From: an uncultured Clostridia bacterium
GTDB taxonomy: Bacteria > Bacillota > Clostridia > Oscillospirales > Acutalibacteraceae
Reading direction: 5' to 3'
DNA length: 64,000 nucleotides
Assembly (NCBI GenBank): GCA_946407065.1
Contig: CAMJMQ010000006.1
Coordinates: 1 to 64,000, forward strand
Below, piece after piece: positions 1-8,049 of this stretch. How positions within the stretch are numbered: position 1 is the first letter of the stretch; every line of letters starts with the position of its first letter. The notes below the pieces were generated by a model. The model saw nothing but the letters and a program-made list of their open reading frames with translations, was not told where the DNA came from and did not search any database. A program made the translations under genes and the position numbers.

Positions 1-1714
1 CGTGAACAGTACTGTAGTCGAACTCAACGCCCTGACCGATTCTGATCGGGCCCGCGCCGAGCACGATGATCTTCTTTTTATCGCTCAGTCTGGATGCGTT
101 CTCACCCGTGTAGGACGAGTAGAGATACGCGATATATTTGCCGGTATGCAGGGTATCGACCATCTTGAAGATCGGGGTGATACCGTTTTCTTTTCTGGTA
201 TGGTAAATGTCGATCTCGGGAGTTCCCCAAAGCGAAGCAATATATTCATCGGAGAAGCCCATGATCTTGGCGGCTTTGAGGGTCTCGATGTCGCCCTTGT
301 TTGCCTTTAAGGTGTTCTCCATATCGACGATCTTTTTGAAGCTCTCGAGAAACAGCTCGGTGATCATAGTGACCTCGTGGAGCTTTTCGATCGAAGCGCC
401 GCGGCGGAGCAGTTCAAACACCGCATAGACGTTATCATCCTTGAACTCCTTGATGTAGTCGAACAGCTCATCGTCTGAGAAATCATCGAACTTCGCGAGG
501 TGGAAGTGGCACACGCCTGTCTCCAAAGAGCGAACGGACTTCAAGCAGCACTCCTCGAGTGTGGAGCCGATACCCATGACCTCACCGGTCGCCTTCATCT
601 GGGTGCCGAGGGTGTTGGGCGCGTCGGCGAATTTATCAAACGGAAAACGGGGGAACTTCGCGACGATATAATCAAGTGAAGGCTCGATCGCCGCCGTACC
701 GCCCGCTACGGGGATCTCTTCGAGCGCCATGCCCATGGCGATCTTCGCGGTGACTCTTGCAATCGGATAACCCGACGCCTTGGAGGCGAGCGCCGAAGAA
801 CGGGATACTCTGGGGTTGACCTCGATCAGGTAATATTCGCTGGAATTCGGATTCAGCGCGAACTGGACGTTACAGCCGCCCTCGATCTTCAGCTCACGGA
901 TGATCTTAATTGCGGAGTCATTCAGCATTTTGAGGTCTTTCTCATTCAGCGAAAGGATCGGCGCGACAACAATACTGTCACCGGTATGGACGCCGACAGG
1001 GTCGACGTTCTCCATACCGCAGATGGTGATCGCGGTGTCGTTCGAGTCACGCATGACCTCGAACTCGATCTCCTTATAGCCCTTGACGGACTTTTCGATC
1101 AGCACCTGATGCACGGGGCTGAGCTTGAACGCGTTGGTGCCGATCTCGATCAGCTCTTCTTCGTTGTCGGCAAAACCGCCGCCGGTACCGCCCAGAGTAA
1201 ATGCGGGGCGCAGAACAACAGGATAACCCACTTCCGCGGCAGCCTTCTTTGCTTCATCAAGATTGTAGGTGATTTGTGACGGGATGACCGGCTCGCCGAT
1301 GCTCTCGCACATTTCCTTGAACAGCTCTCTGTCCTCGGCGCGCTCAATACTCTCGGAAGAGGTACCGAGCAGCTGTACGCCGCATTCCTTGAGGATGCCC
1401 TTGCGCTCGAGCTGCATCGCGAGGTTCAGACCCGTCTGTCCGCCGATACCGGGGACGATCGCGTCCGGGCGCTCATATCTGAGGATCTTTGCGATATACT
1501 CGAGGGTGAGCGGCTCCATATAGACCTTGTCCGCAATCTGGGTGTCGGTCATGATGGTCGCGGGGTTGGAGTTACAGAGGATAACCTCGTAACCCTCTTC
1601 TTTGAGCGCCAGACACGCCTGAGTGCCGGCGTAGTCGAACTCGGCAGCCTGACCGATGACGATCGGGCCCGAGCCGATGATGAGTACCTTTTTCACATCT
1701 GTTCTTTTTGCCAT
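1..1714 (-). CDS. carB: Carbamoyl-phosphate synthase large subunit, partial (N-terminal 571 residues)
   Basis: The large (ammonia) subunit makes carbamoyl phosphate from bicarbonate, ATP and glutamine-derived ammonia, feeding both pyrimidine and arginine synthesis. The frame opens with ATG at 1714, after a GGGAGGT site, and stays open to the window edge. The start reads [20 protein letters not shown], the first ATP-grasp half. At the edge the second half begins with [19 protein letters not shown], so about 570 of roughly 1,070 residues are visible: the carboxyphosphate domain, the oligomerisation domain and the first residues of the carbamoyl-phosphate domain. It lies 98 bp downstream of pyrC and is probably co-transcribed with it. 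carA is not immediately upstream, where it often sits, so it may lie beyond the edge or elsewhere. Confidence 0.95.
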   Translation of the reverse strand, partial: MAKRTDVKKVLIIGSGPIVIGQAAEFDYAGTQACLALKEEGYEVILCNSNPATIMTDTQIADKVYMEPLTLEYIAKILRYERPDAIVPGIGGQTGLNLAMQLERKGILKECGVQLLGTSSESIERAEDRELFKEMCESIGEPVIPSQITYNLDEAKKAAAEVGYPVVLRPAFTLGGTGGGFADNEEELIEIGTNAFKLSPVHQVLIEKSVKGYKEIEFEVMRDSNDTAITICGMENVDPVGVHTGDSIVVAPILSLNEKDLKMLNDSAIKIIRELKIEGGCNVQFALNPNSSEYYLIEVNPRVSRSSALASKASGYPIARVTAKIAMGMALEEIPVAGGTAAIEPSLDYIVAKFPRFPFDKFADAPNTLGTQMKATGEVMGIGSTLEECCLKSVRSLETGVCHFHLAKFDDFSDDELFDYIKEFKDDNVYAVFELLRRGASIEKLHEVTMITELFLESFKKIVDMENTLKANKGDIETLKAAKIMGFSDEYIASLWGTPEIDIYHTRKENGITPIFKMVDTLHTGKYIAYLYSSYTGENASRLSDKKKIIVLGAGPIRIGQGVEFDYSTVH

Positions 1715-1760
1715 AATAATACCTCCCAATTTTCATCTATATCAATCTATCAGACAAATT

Positions 1761-1811
1761 TGTAGGGACGAGCATTGCTCGTCCGCGGACGGTCATTGAC
1801 CGTCCCTACGA
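1761..1811. repeat. Compact TGTAGGG...CCCTACA palindromic element (pyrC-carB gap)
   Basis: About 51 bp begin TGTAGGGACGAGC and end GACCGTCCCTACG. Two internal hairpins (GACGAGCATTGCTCGTC and GACGGTCATTGACCGTC) lie back to back. The element has the same ends and layout as 27202-27251 and belongs to the family also found at 20020, 25617, 55188, 57490, 58873 and 59989. Confidence 0.8.
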
Positions 1812-1812
1812 T

Positions 1813-3027
1813 TTATATGCTGTAAACTTTAACGCCATCCTTGACGGTCATCAGGCACACGCCGTTGAGCTTCCATCCCTCAAAGGGCGTTGCCTTACCC
1901 ATCGACAAAAAGTCGGCGGGATCAACGGTGAACTCCTTGTCCAGATCCCATATCGTATAATCATTTTTCTTTAACGGAATATGAAAGCGCTCACGCGCGT
2001 TGAAAACCAACAACTCCATCAGCCTGTCCATCGTGATGAATCCCGTCTTGACGAGCTTGGTATACAGCACCGGGAACGCGGTCTCGATACCGACGATACC
2101 GAAGGCGGATTTTTCCAACCCCCTCGCCTTTTCCTCCGCGGAATGCGGCGCGTGATCGGTAGAGATCATGTCGATCGTACCGTCCTTGATGCCTGTGAGT
2201 AATGCCTCGCGGTCGGTCTTATCTCTGAGCGGCGGATTCATCTTGAAGCGGCCGTCCTCGATCAGATCGCTGTCGTCCATCACAAGGTAATGCGGCGCGG
2301 TCTCACAGGTAATGTTCACACCCTCCGCCTTTGCCTTGCGGATCAACTCGACGCTCTCTTTAGTAGAAATATGGCACACATGATAGCCGCAGCCGGTCTC
2401 CCGGCACAGCTCGATATCACGCTTGATCGGCCCCCACTCACTCTGTGAGCAGATCCCGCGGTGACCGTGCGCCTTGGCATAGTCGCCGTCATGGATGTAG
2501 CCGCCGTGCAGCAGGCTGTTGTCCTCACAGTGCGCGACGATCAGCTTGCCGAGCGCCTTCGCTCTTAACATCGCCTCGCGCATCATATTTTCATCCTGCA
2601 CACCTCTGCCGTCATCGGAGAAGGCGACAACATCCTTTGCCATGCCTTCAAGGTCAGCGAGCTGCTCTCCCCTTTCGCCCACAGTGATCGCGCCGTAGGG
2701 TAGCACATCGATCACCGCATCACGCTCGATGATATCGAGCTGCTCACGAAGATGTTCAACGCTGTCAGGCACGGGATTCAGGTTCGGCATCGTGCAAACG
2801 GCGGTGTATCCGCCGCGTGCCGCAGCCGCTGATCCGGTGGCGATTTTTTCTTTATAAGAAAATCCCGGCTCGCGAAAATGCACATGCACATCACAAAAGC
2901 CGGGAAAGGCAACAATATTGTCGGAGCACTGCGAAAAGTCCTCAGGGCAGAAAAGCGCACTGTCGACCGAGGGCAAAACATCCGTTTTTTCGATTCTCTT
3001 ACAAGCATATACCTTCATACCGCTCAT
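1813..3027 (-). CDS. pyrC: Dihydroorotase
   Basis: Cyclises N-carbamoyl-aspartate to dihydroorotate, the third step of pyrimidine synthesis. The 404-residue protein has the metal-binding DVHVHFREPG motif near residue 47 and the later TDHAPH motif of amidohydrolase-fold dihydroorotases. Length is near the usual 400-430 residues for the type I bacterial enzyme. The ATG at 3027 follows AAAGGAG with a 9-nt spacer; a second ATG three codons in is less well placed. It heads a minus-strand unit with carB behind a leader with a promoter and attenuator-like structures. Confidence 0.95.
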   Translation of the reverse strand: MSGMKVYACKRIEKTDVLPSVDSALFCPEDFSQCSDNIVAFPGFCDVHVHFREPGFSYKEKIATGSAAAARGGYTAVCTMPNLNPVPDSVEHLREQLDIIERDAVIDVLPYGAITVGERGEQLADLEGMAKDVVAFSDDGRGVQDENMMREAMLRAKALGKLIVAHCEDNSLLHGGYIHDGDYAKAHGHRGICSQSEWGPIKRDIELCRETGCGYHVCHISTKESVELIRKAKAEGVNITCETAPHYLVMDDSDLIEDGRFKMNPPLRDKTDREALLTGIKDGTIDMISTDHAPHSAEEKARGLEKSAFGIVGIETAFPVLYTKLVKTGFITMDRLMELLVFNARERFHIPLKKNDYTIWDLDKEFTVDPADFLSMGKATPFEGWKLNGVCLMTVKDGVKVYSI

Positions 3028-3095
3028 ATCGGAACGCTCCTTTCGTTTATCGGTCGGGGGCGATGATCTCGGGTTAACGATCCCCGCACACTAAT

Positions 3096-3195
3096 CAAAA
3101 AGCCCCACCCAAGGCGAGGCAACATACGCAAAATCCCGGGTCCTTCGACCCGTATCAAAAATTATCAGATCTTGTCGATATCACAGTATCGCCTT
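3096..3195 (-). promoter_or_regulatory. Attenuator-like leader of pyrC-carB
   Basis: On the minus strand a hairpin (stem GCCTCGCC with GGTGGGGC, 3102-3120) is followed by TTTTT, an intrinsic terminator before pyrC. Upstream in the same leader, AAGGCGA (3189-3195) is an exact complement of TCGCCTT (3111-3117) in the 5' arm of the terminator, so the two pairings exclude each other. This is what an antiterminator/terminator switch needs. PyrR control is the usual explanation for pyr leaders in Firmicutes, but I could not recognise a clear PyrR-binding loop. Confidence 0.6.
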
Positions 3196-3212
3196 AAAGA
3201 TTTGTTGTCTGT

Positions 3213-3241
3213 ATTTTACCATACGAGGGTGGGTCTGTCAA
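3213..3241 (-). promoter_or_regulatory. Sigma-A promoter of pyrC-carB
   Basis: On the minus strand TTGACA (3236-3241) and TAAAAT (3213-3218) are separated by 17 nt. Initiation near 3206 would give a leader of about 180 nt that includes the attenuator. Confidence 0.7.
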
Positions 3242-3380
3242 ATCGATTTATTCTTCTAATAGCGCATAAATTCTGGTGAATATGACCAAAATCTGTCCTC
3301 ATTATTCTCTTGTGAAAAAAACCCGGAATCAGGTATGGGAGATACGTCACAAAATTTCGATTTATCTGTGAAAATAATAC

Positions 3381-3411
3381 AAAAAGGCGGAAAGATTCCT
3401 CTCACCGCCTT
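3381..3411 (-). terminator. Intrinsic terminator after the CobA-like gene
   Basis: On the minus strand AAGGCGG pairs with CCGCCTT across a 14-nt loop and is followed by TTTTTG, just after the stop codon at 3421. Confidence 0.75.
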
Positions 3412-3420
3412 ATACCATTA

Positions 3421-3915
3421 TCATCCTTTTTTCAGTTCAACGATCTCATCCGCGATCTTCAAGAACCTCTCCTGTACCCTTTGACCGGTACAGATGATCT
3501 CTAAGCTGTCGGGCGCGTTGGACAGGAATTCATATACCTCCGAGATGCTGAGCTGCTGCTTTTCCACACTGTCAAAGACGCCATCCAGGATCAGCACACT
3601 GTATCGGAACGTCATCGCGATCCGTGCCGCGTGGTCAAAGTATTCGCGCACGCCCGCGTTCGCGGGCAGGGTCAGCCGCGTGATATGCGGCGCGATCTCG
3701 AACAGTTCGCTGTAATCCTCATAATCCGCGCCGAAGCTCACCATCAAAACGTTTTTCTTCTTCAGCGCGGCACTGATCGCCGCACCGGTACACATTCTGG
3801 TTTTTCCTTTTTTATCCCCGTAATAGATCTCTAACACACCGACCGCCTCTTTCTTCAAAAGCCCACGATTGTTCCCCGGTTTTCCTACATCGATATTATA
3901 CATCACGCCGATCAC
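3421..3915 (-). CDS. CobA/BtuR-like P-loop protein (cob(I)alamin adenosyltransferase family, divergent)
   Basis: A 164-residue protein with the general layout of the CobA/CobO/BtuR adenosyltransferases: a P-loop YYGDKKGKTRMC near residues 31-42 (family form GDGKGKT), a hydrophobic strand VLILDG, and near the end ICTGQRVQERFLKIADEIVE, matching the family's TGR...ADxVTE region. The usual LDE acid is LDG here and the P-loop is altered, so adenosyltransferase activity is uncertain. I see no cobalamin genes nearby. The longest frame starts at GTG 3915; ATG 3903 is also possible, and neither has a good Shine-Dalgarno site. A terminator follows at 3381. Confidence 0.65.
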   Translation of the reverse strand: MIGVMYNIDVGKPGNNRGLLKKEAVGVLEIYYGDKKGKTRMCTGAAISAALKKKNVLMVSFGADYEDYSELFEIAPHITRLTLPANAGVREYFDHAARIAMTFRYSVLILDGVFDSVEKQQLSISEVYEFLSNAPDSLEIICTGQRVQERFLKIADEIVELKKG

Positions 3916-3974
3916 GATTACAATATAGTTGACAAAGATTTCTTCGCAGTGTAAAGTAATATCGAGGTGATAAT

Positions 3975-4256
3975 ATGAGAGTGATCGTCGACAGGATCGA
4001 AGAAGGCGTCGTGATCGTTGAAGCGGATGACGAGAACATCTTTAAGCTCCCCAAAGCGCTGTGCCCCGACGTCAAAGAGGGCGATACCATCGAGATCAAC
4101 GTGATCGGAAAACAGCCCCCGACAGAGGATCCCCATGCGATATTCGAACGCCTGCGCAAAAACAGCAAGCGTAAAAAGGATATCAAACGATCCGCAAGCA
4201 CCGGCTCTGCTCCTAAGGATAAAATGACAGAAAAGAACGCTGAAACTCCCGATTAA
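3975..4256 (+). CDS. DUF3006 family protein
   Basis: A 93-residue protein. The N-terminal half (MRVIVDRIEEGVVIVEADD...LPKALCPDVKEGD) matches the small beta-rich DUF3006 domain found in many Firmicutes, often beside metallo-beta-lactamase-fold nucleases. The C-terminal third is lysine-rich, polar and probably disordered. The start follows GAGGTGAT at 7-nt spacing. It is divergent from the CobA-like gene, 59 bp away. Its molecular function is not known to me. Confidence 0.75.
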   Translation: MRVIVDRIEEGVVIVEADDENIFKLPKALCPDVKEGDTIEINVIGKQPPTEDPHAIFERLRKNSKRKKDIKRSASTGSAPKDKMTEKNAETPD

Positions 4257-4295
4257 AACGCCGTTTTTCACCCGATAGCAACGCCAAATTTCGTG

Positions 4296-4324
4296 TTGAC
4301 AAAAGCGGGATAACTTGCTATAAT
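4296..4324 (+). promoter_or_regulatory. Sigma-A promoter of the tRNA gene
   Basis: TTGACA (4296-4301), a 17-nt spacer and a consensus TATAAT (4319-4324), about 50 nt before the mature tRNA 5' end. Confidence 0.85.
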
Positions 4325-4376
4325 GATTGGGCTGTAAAGCGATCATATCCGTGTTGAATATGATACTTCCGCACAA

Positions 4377-4453
4377 GGGCCATTAGCTCAGTTGGTTAGA
4401 GCAACCGGCTCATAACCGGTCGGTCCGGGGTTCGAGTCCCTGATGGCCCACCA
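4377..4453 (+). tRNA. tRNA with CAT anticodon (elongator Met, or Ile2)
   Basis: A 77-nt cloverleaf: acceptor stem GGGCCAT/ATGGCCC, D-arm TAGCTCAGTTGGTTAGAG, anticodon stem ACCGG/CCGGT around loop CTCATAA (anticodon CAT), T-arm with GGTTCGAGTCC, discriminator A and encoded CCA (4451-4453). The D-loop and variable loop fit an elongator, not the initiator. Elongator Met and lysidine-modified Ile2 both carry CAT and cannot be separated with certainty by eye. Confidence 0.93.
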
Positions 4454-4585
4454 GAAACGCCGTAACTGACGTTACGGCTCAATGAATAGTGAATAATGAA
4501 TAGTGAATAATTTATAATCAGACAAACATTTCCGGCGTTTCTGGTGTATTATTCATTCTTCATTATTCACTATTCTTTATTCATT
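4449..4585. repeat. Foldback element starting inside the tRNA CCA end
   Basis: Thirteen nt spanning the tRNA CCA end (4449-4461, CACCAGAAACGCC) recur inverted at 4534-4546. Inside lie a perfect 8-bp hairpin GCCGTAAC-TGAC-GTTACGGC (4459-4478) and a period-7 array (AATAGTG/AATAATG units, 4481-4510). The array is answered by its reverse complement (ATTCATT/ATTCACT units, 4549-4585). The whole can fold into one long stem between the tRNA and the next gene. Confidence 0.75.
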
Positions 4586-4606
4586 AAAAAGGAACAGGTC
4601 AACACT

Positions 4607-4960
4607 ATGAAAGAAAATCCGCTGCTTGAAAAATCTCTGCATTTTGCCGCACGTATCGTAAAGCTATATCAACATCTTTCCAAAGAGAAAAAGGAAAGTA
4701 TTATCTCCAAACAAATCATAAGGAGCGGTACTTCCATCGGAGCAAACGCGAATGAAGCCGCTTACGGCGTAAGTCAGGCTGATTTTATCGCTAAAATGCA
4801 GATAGCACTTAAAGAAACCGCAGAAACTGAATATTGGTTAAAACTGCTGTTGCTGTCTGATTACCTTGATGAAAAACTCGCCCAATCGCTGATTAACGAT
4901 TGCTTGGAGATTAAAAGAATATTAATTGCTTCGTTGAAAACCGCAAAAGAACCTAAATAG
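4607..4960 (+). CDS. Four-helix-bundle protein (23S rRNA intervening-sequence / S23 family)
   Basis: A 117-residue, almost all-helical protein with the family core SKQIIRSGTSIGANANEAAYG and a following FIAKMQIALKETAETEYWL helix. This marks the four-helix-bundle family first found in 23S rRNA intervening sequences and later elsewhere in genomes; related bundles act as accessory proteins in diversity-generating retroelements. ATG 4607 is chosen because AAGGAACAGG lies upstream; the longer frame would translate the foldback arm. It sits directly behind a foldback abutting the tRNA, so it may be part of a small mobile unit. Cellular function unknown. Confidence 0.8.
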   Translation: MKENPLLEKSLHFAARIVKLYQHLSKEKKESIISKQIIRSGTSIGANANEAAYGVSQADFIAKMQIALKETAETEYWLKLLLLSDYLDEKLAQSLINDCLEIKRILIASLKTAKEPK

Positions 4961-5210
4961 TTTCGGGAGTTCAAGTCCCTGACGCATATTCGACGAAAAA
5001 ATCTTTTTTGTGTGTTTTTCATTATTCAGTCTTAAGTTTTCAGTTTTAAGTTGATCGGACACTATTTTCTATATGACTACTGAAAAATCAAACGCAATCG
5101 TTGTATCATAATGATTGTTTGGAACTCTTTACTATTTTGTTTTCGGTTGTAGTTTTTTATCACTGCCATATTTCCTCCGAATCTTTTTTACGCATAGGGC
5201 ACATGAACGT

Positions 5211-5243
5211 CCCGAAGATACACCATATACTCTCGGGCTTTTT
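5211..5243 (+). terminator. Terminator-like hairpin in the guaA upstream region
   Basis: CCCGA (5211-5215) pairs with TCGGG (5233-5237), followed by CTTTTT. The 4961-5256 gap holds no convincing gene. A short string after the four-helix gene (4964-4982, GGGAGTTCAAGTCCCTGA) resembles a tRNA T-arm. The hairpin may end the four-helix transcript. Confidence 0.5.
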
Positions 5244-5256
5244 ACTATTATTGCAC

Positions 5257-5285
5257 TTGACAAAAAAGCAAATCGATTTTATCAT
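5257..5285 (+). promoter_or_regulatory. Sigma-A promoter of guaA
   Basis: TTGACA (5257-5262), 17-nt spacer, TATCAT (5280-5285). Initiation near 5292 supports ATG 5318 over the upstream in-frame ATG at 5297. Confidence 0.7.
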
Positions 5286-5317
5286 AATTTGTAAAAATGA
5301 AGCAAAGCGGTGATAAG

Positions 5318-6850
5318 ATGCAAAAGATACTCGTGCTTGATTTCGGCGGTCAGTATAACCAGCTGATCGCGCGTCGTGTTCGTGAGCAGAACATCTATGC
5401 CGAGATCAAGCCTTACAATAAAATCACGGTCGATCAGATCAAAACAGAGGACTACAGCGGCATCATCTTTACGGGAGGTCCCAACAGCGTATCCGATCCC
5501 AACTCTCCCCACTTTGATCCTGCAATTCTTAACGCAGGTATTCCGATCCTCGGCATCTGCTACGGCTGTCAGCTGATGGCATACATGGCAGGCGGCATGG
5601 TCGAGGGTGCTGAGGACAGCAGTGAGTACGGCAAGATCGAGGTTTACGCGCGCAACAACGTCCTCTTTACCGATGTTCCCTCCAAAAGTATTTGCTGGAT
5701 GAGCCACCACGACTACATCCCCCATCCGCCGAAGGGCTTCACCACCATCGCCATCACCGACAAATGTCCCACCGCCGCGATGTGTGACGAGAGTCGCAGG
5801 CTCTACGGCGTGCAGTTCCATCCCGAGGTCACCCACACCGAATACGGCAAGCAGATGCTGCACAACTTCCTCTACGATATCTGCGGTTGCACAGGCGACT
5901 GGCAGATGGACAGCTTCATCGAGGACACCGTCAACGAATTGCGTGACACCATCGGCGACAAGGGCGTTGTGCTCGGGCTCTCGGGCGGCGTTGACAGCTC
6001 CGTAGCCGCGGCGCTGCTCTCTAAAGCCGTCGGCAAACAGCTCACCTGCGTGTTCGTCGATCAGGGACTGATGCGCAAGGATGAGGGCGACTTTGTCGAA
6101 AAAACCTTCACCAAATTATTCGACATGAACTTTGTGCGCATCAACTGTCAGGACGAATTCCTGTCAAAGCTCAAGGGCTTGACCGATCCCGAGGACAAGC
6201 GCACCGTCATCGGCACCGAATTCTATAACGTGTTCTGGAACAAGATCCGCGAGAGCTACGGCAGCGGCTTCTTCGCGCAGGGCACGATCTACCCCGACCG
6301 CATCGAAAGCGGCAAGGGCGACGCGTCCAAGATCAAGACCCACCATAATCAGGTGGGTATTCCGAAGGATATCGAATTCGAGGGCGTGATCGAACCGCTC
6401 AAGGATCTCTTCAAGGATGAGGTTCGTGCCGTCGGCGAGAAGCTCGGACTCCCCCACGACCTTGTCTGGCGACAGCCCTTCCCCGGTCCGGGACTGGGTG
6501 TGCGCGTGATCGGCGAAGTCACCGCCGAACGTGTCCGCATCTTACAAGAGGCCGACGCGATCCTGCGCGATGAGATGGACAAATGCGGCTACGCGGGCGA
6601 GATGAGCCAGTTCTTCGCCGTTCTGCCGGGCGTCAAGACCGTCGGCGTGATGGGCGACGAACGCACCTACAGCGAACTGGTCGCGATCCGCGCCGTCACC
6701 ACCGATGACTTCATGACCGCCGACTGGGCTAAGATCCCCTATGACATCCTCGGCAGGGTCAGTAACCGCATCATCAACGAGGTCGACCGCGTCAACCGCG
6801 TCGTCTACGATATCACCTCTAAACCTCCCGGCACCGTGGAGTGGGAATAA
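5318..6850 (+). CDS. guaA: GMP synthase (glutamine-hydrolysing)
   Basis: Converts XMP to GMP. The 510-residue protein has an N-terminal class I glutamine amidotransferase domain (nucleophile motif GICYGCQLMA, later GVQFHPEVTHT). It is followed by the PP-loop ATP pyrophosphatase domain (LGLSGGVDSSVAA) and the C-terminal dimerisation domain ending KPPGTVEWE, all complete. ATG 5318 is chosen because GGTGAT precedes it and the upstream ATG at 5297 lies too near the inferred transcription start. It is a single-gene unit with its own promoter and a strong terminator at 6875. Confidence 0.96.
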   Translation: MQKILVLDFGGQYNQLIARRVREQNIYAEIKPYNKITVDQIKTEDYSGIIFTGGPNSVSDPNSPHFDPAILNAGIPILGICYGCQLMAYMAGGMVEGAEDSSEYGKIEVYARNNVLFTDVPSKSICWMSHHDYIPHPPKGFTTIAITDKCPTAAMCDESRRLYGVQFHPEVTHTEYGKQMLHNFLYDICGCTGDWQMDSFIEDTVNELRDTIGDKGVVLGLSGGVDSSVAAALLSKAVGKQLTCVFVDQGLMRKDEGDFVEKTFTKLFDMNFVRINCQDEFLSKLKGLTDPEDKRTVIGTEFYNVFWNKIRESYGSGFFAQGTIYPDRIESGKGDASKIKTHHNQVGIPKDIEFEGVIEPLKDLFKDEVRAVGEKLGLPHDLVWRQPFPGPGLGVRVIGEVTAERVRILQEADAILRDEMDKCGYAGEMSQFFAVLPGVKTVGVMGDERTYSELVAIRAVTTDDFMTADWAKIPYDILGRVSNRIINEVDRVNRVVYDITSKPPGTVEWE

Positions 6851-6874
6851 ATTTCTAAAATAGAATTATAATCA

Positions 6875-6919
6875 AGCCGCCAAGTGGGATATTCTCTGCT
6901 TGGCGGCTCTGTTTTTTTT
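6875..6919 (+). terminator. guaA terminator
   Basis: A 10-bp stem AGCCGCCAAG/CTTGGCGGCT with a 14-nt loop, then an oligo-T tract. Almost the same sequence, loop included, recurs after the DUF3021 gene at 7942. Confidence 0.9.
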
Positions 6920-6926
6920 ACCAATA

Positions 6927-6995
6927 ACCACTTATCTTCAAAAAACGACCACTTATTGAAAAACGGTGGATTCGATTTTCAAAGCGTGGTATACT
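6927..6995 (+). promoter_or_regulatory. Promoter region of the LytTR operon with two direct repeats
   Basis: ACCACTTAT occurs at 6927-6935 and 6948-6956, 21 bp apart, just upstream of a good -10 (TATACT, 6990-6995) with a poor -35 (TGGATT, 6967-6972). Paired direct repeats two helical turns apart beside a weak -35 are typical of LytTR activator sites, so autoregulation is likely. Confidence 0.6.
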
Positions 6996-7020
6996 GTTGT
7001 CAACAAAGGAGGAAAAAACA

Positions 7021-7461
7021 ATGCAGGTAGAAATCAAAATTGACGACAACTGTATTGAGCCGAAGGTGATTATCATTACCGATAAGGTAACAGATGAAAT
7101 CAACGACATACTCAATACGCTTTCATCAAAAACACCTGAGGTGATTACGGGCTTTTATAATGATTTGGCGGAAATCTTATCACCCGATAACATTATCCAT
7201 ATTTACTCTGCGGGCGGCAAGACCTTTGCTTCAGTCAGCAAAAAAGAATACATCCTCAGACAAAGATTATACGAGCTCGAGGAACAGCTGACCAAGCACA
7301 GTTTTGTGCGCATCTCCAATTCGGAGATTATCAATCTGAAAAAGGTACGCAACTTTGATTTGAGCTTATCGGGTACGATTTGCGTTACGCTATCCGACGG
7401 AACGGCAACATATGTTTCAAGACGCTATGTGTCAAAAATCAAAAAGGTTTTAGGTTTATAG
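7021..7461 (+). CDS. LytTR-family DNA-binding regulator
   Basis: A 146-residue protein. The C-terminal ~95 residues form a LytTR DNA-binding domain (DNIIHIYSAGGKTFASVS, then FVRISNSEIINLKKVRNF and YVSRRYVSKIKKVLG). No receiver domain is present; the first ~50 residues are a short alpha/beta lead-in. The ATG at 7021 follows AAAGGAGG; an upstream TTG is less likely. The downstream DUF3021 membrane protein makes this a LytTR regulatory system, in which a membrane protein restrains a LytTR activator that drives its own operon. The signal sensed is unknown. Confidence 0.88.
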   Translation: MQVEIKIDDNCIEPKVIIITDKVTDEINDILNTLSSKTPEVITGFYNDLAEILSPDNIIHIYSAGGKTFASVSKKEYILRQRLYELEEQLTKHSFVRISNSEIINLKKVRNFDLSLSGTICVTLSDGTATYVSRRYVSKIKKVLGL

Positions 7462-7471
7462 GAGGTAAATT

Positions 7472-7936
7472 ATGAAAAAGAAAGTTATTCTGCGCAGCCT
7501 GATCGGTGCGCCCATTGGTTTAAGTATCAGCTTTATCATCACACTTATCATTTCGGTAATAATCAACAAGGGAGAGTATTATCCTGTAGTGCCGCAGTTG
7601 ACTGTTCTTTGCGGCAATGAGCTGAACGCCGTCGTAATTCAGACGATTTGCTCTTTACTTTACGGAGCCGCTTTCGGAGGAGCATCGGTTATCTGGGAAA
7701 TTGAAAACTGGAGCCTTTTGAAGCAGACGGTAATTCACTGCCTTGTCATTTCCGTATCAATGTTGCCGATTGCTTATTGTATGTACTGGATGCCGCATAG
7801 CTTTCTGGGAATAGCAGGCTATATCGTCATCTTCTTCTTCATTTATTTTTTCATTTGGTTTGCTCAGTACTTTGCTATGAAGAAAAGGATTCAGGAGTTT
7901 AACGATAAAGTAAAAGCGGATTCGGTGAACAGCTAA
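7472..7936 (+). CDS. DUF3021 membrane protein, probable inhibitor of the LytTR regulator
   Basis: A 154-residue protein with four predicted membrane segments (about residues 10-32, 50-75, 88-106 and 112-133) and a short basic C-terminal tail. Four-helix DUF3021 proteins encoded after a LytTR gene are known to hold that regulator inactive. The gene begins 10 bp after the regulator stop, with AGGAGGT upstream, so the two are co-transcribed. A terminator follows at 7942. Confidence 0.82.
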   Translation: MKKKVILRSLIGAPIGLSISFIITLIISVIINKGEYYPVVPQLTVLCGNELNAVVIQTICSLLYGAAFGGASVIWEIENWSLLKQTVIHCLVISVSMLPIAYCMYWMPHSFLGIAGYIVIFFFIYFFIWFAQYFAMKKRIQEFNDKVKADSVNS

Positions 7937-7941
7937 AATTC

Positions 7942-7983
7942 AGCCGCCAAGCGGGATAATCTCCTGTTTGGCGGCGTTTTTGT
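7942..7983 (+). terminator. Terminator of the LytTR-DUF3021 operon
   Basis: Stem AGCCGCCAAG/CTGTTTGGCGGC followed by GTTTTTGTT. It is nearly identical in sequence to the guaA terminator at 6875. Confidence 0.88.
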
Positions 7984-8049
7984 TACTATTATTTGAAAAC
8001 TCAAATACATAAGTAAGATACATCTGATAGTATATTACGTTATGTCCCT

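Noticed and set aside
5101-5313. Possible 70-residue protein before guaA
   Set aside because: No ribosome site, crosses the terminator-like hairpin and the guaA promoter, and overlaps guaA.
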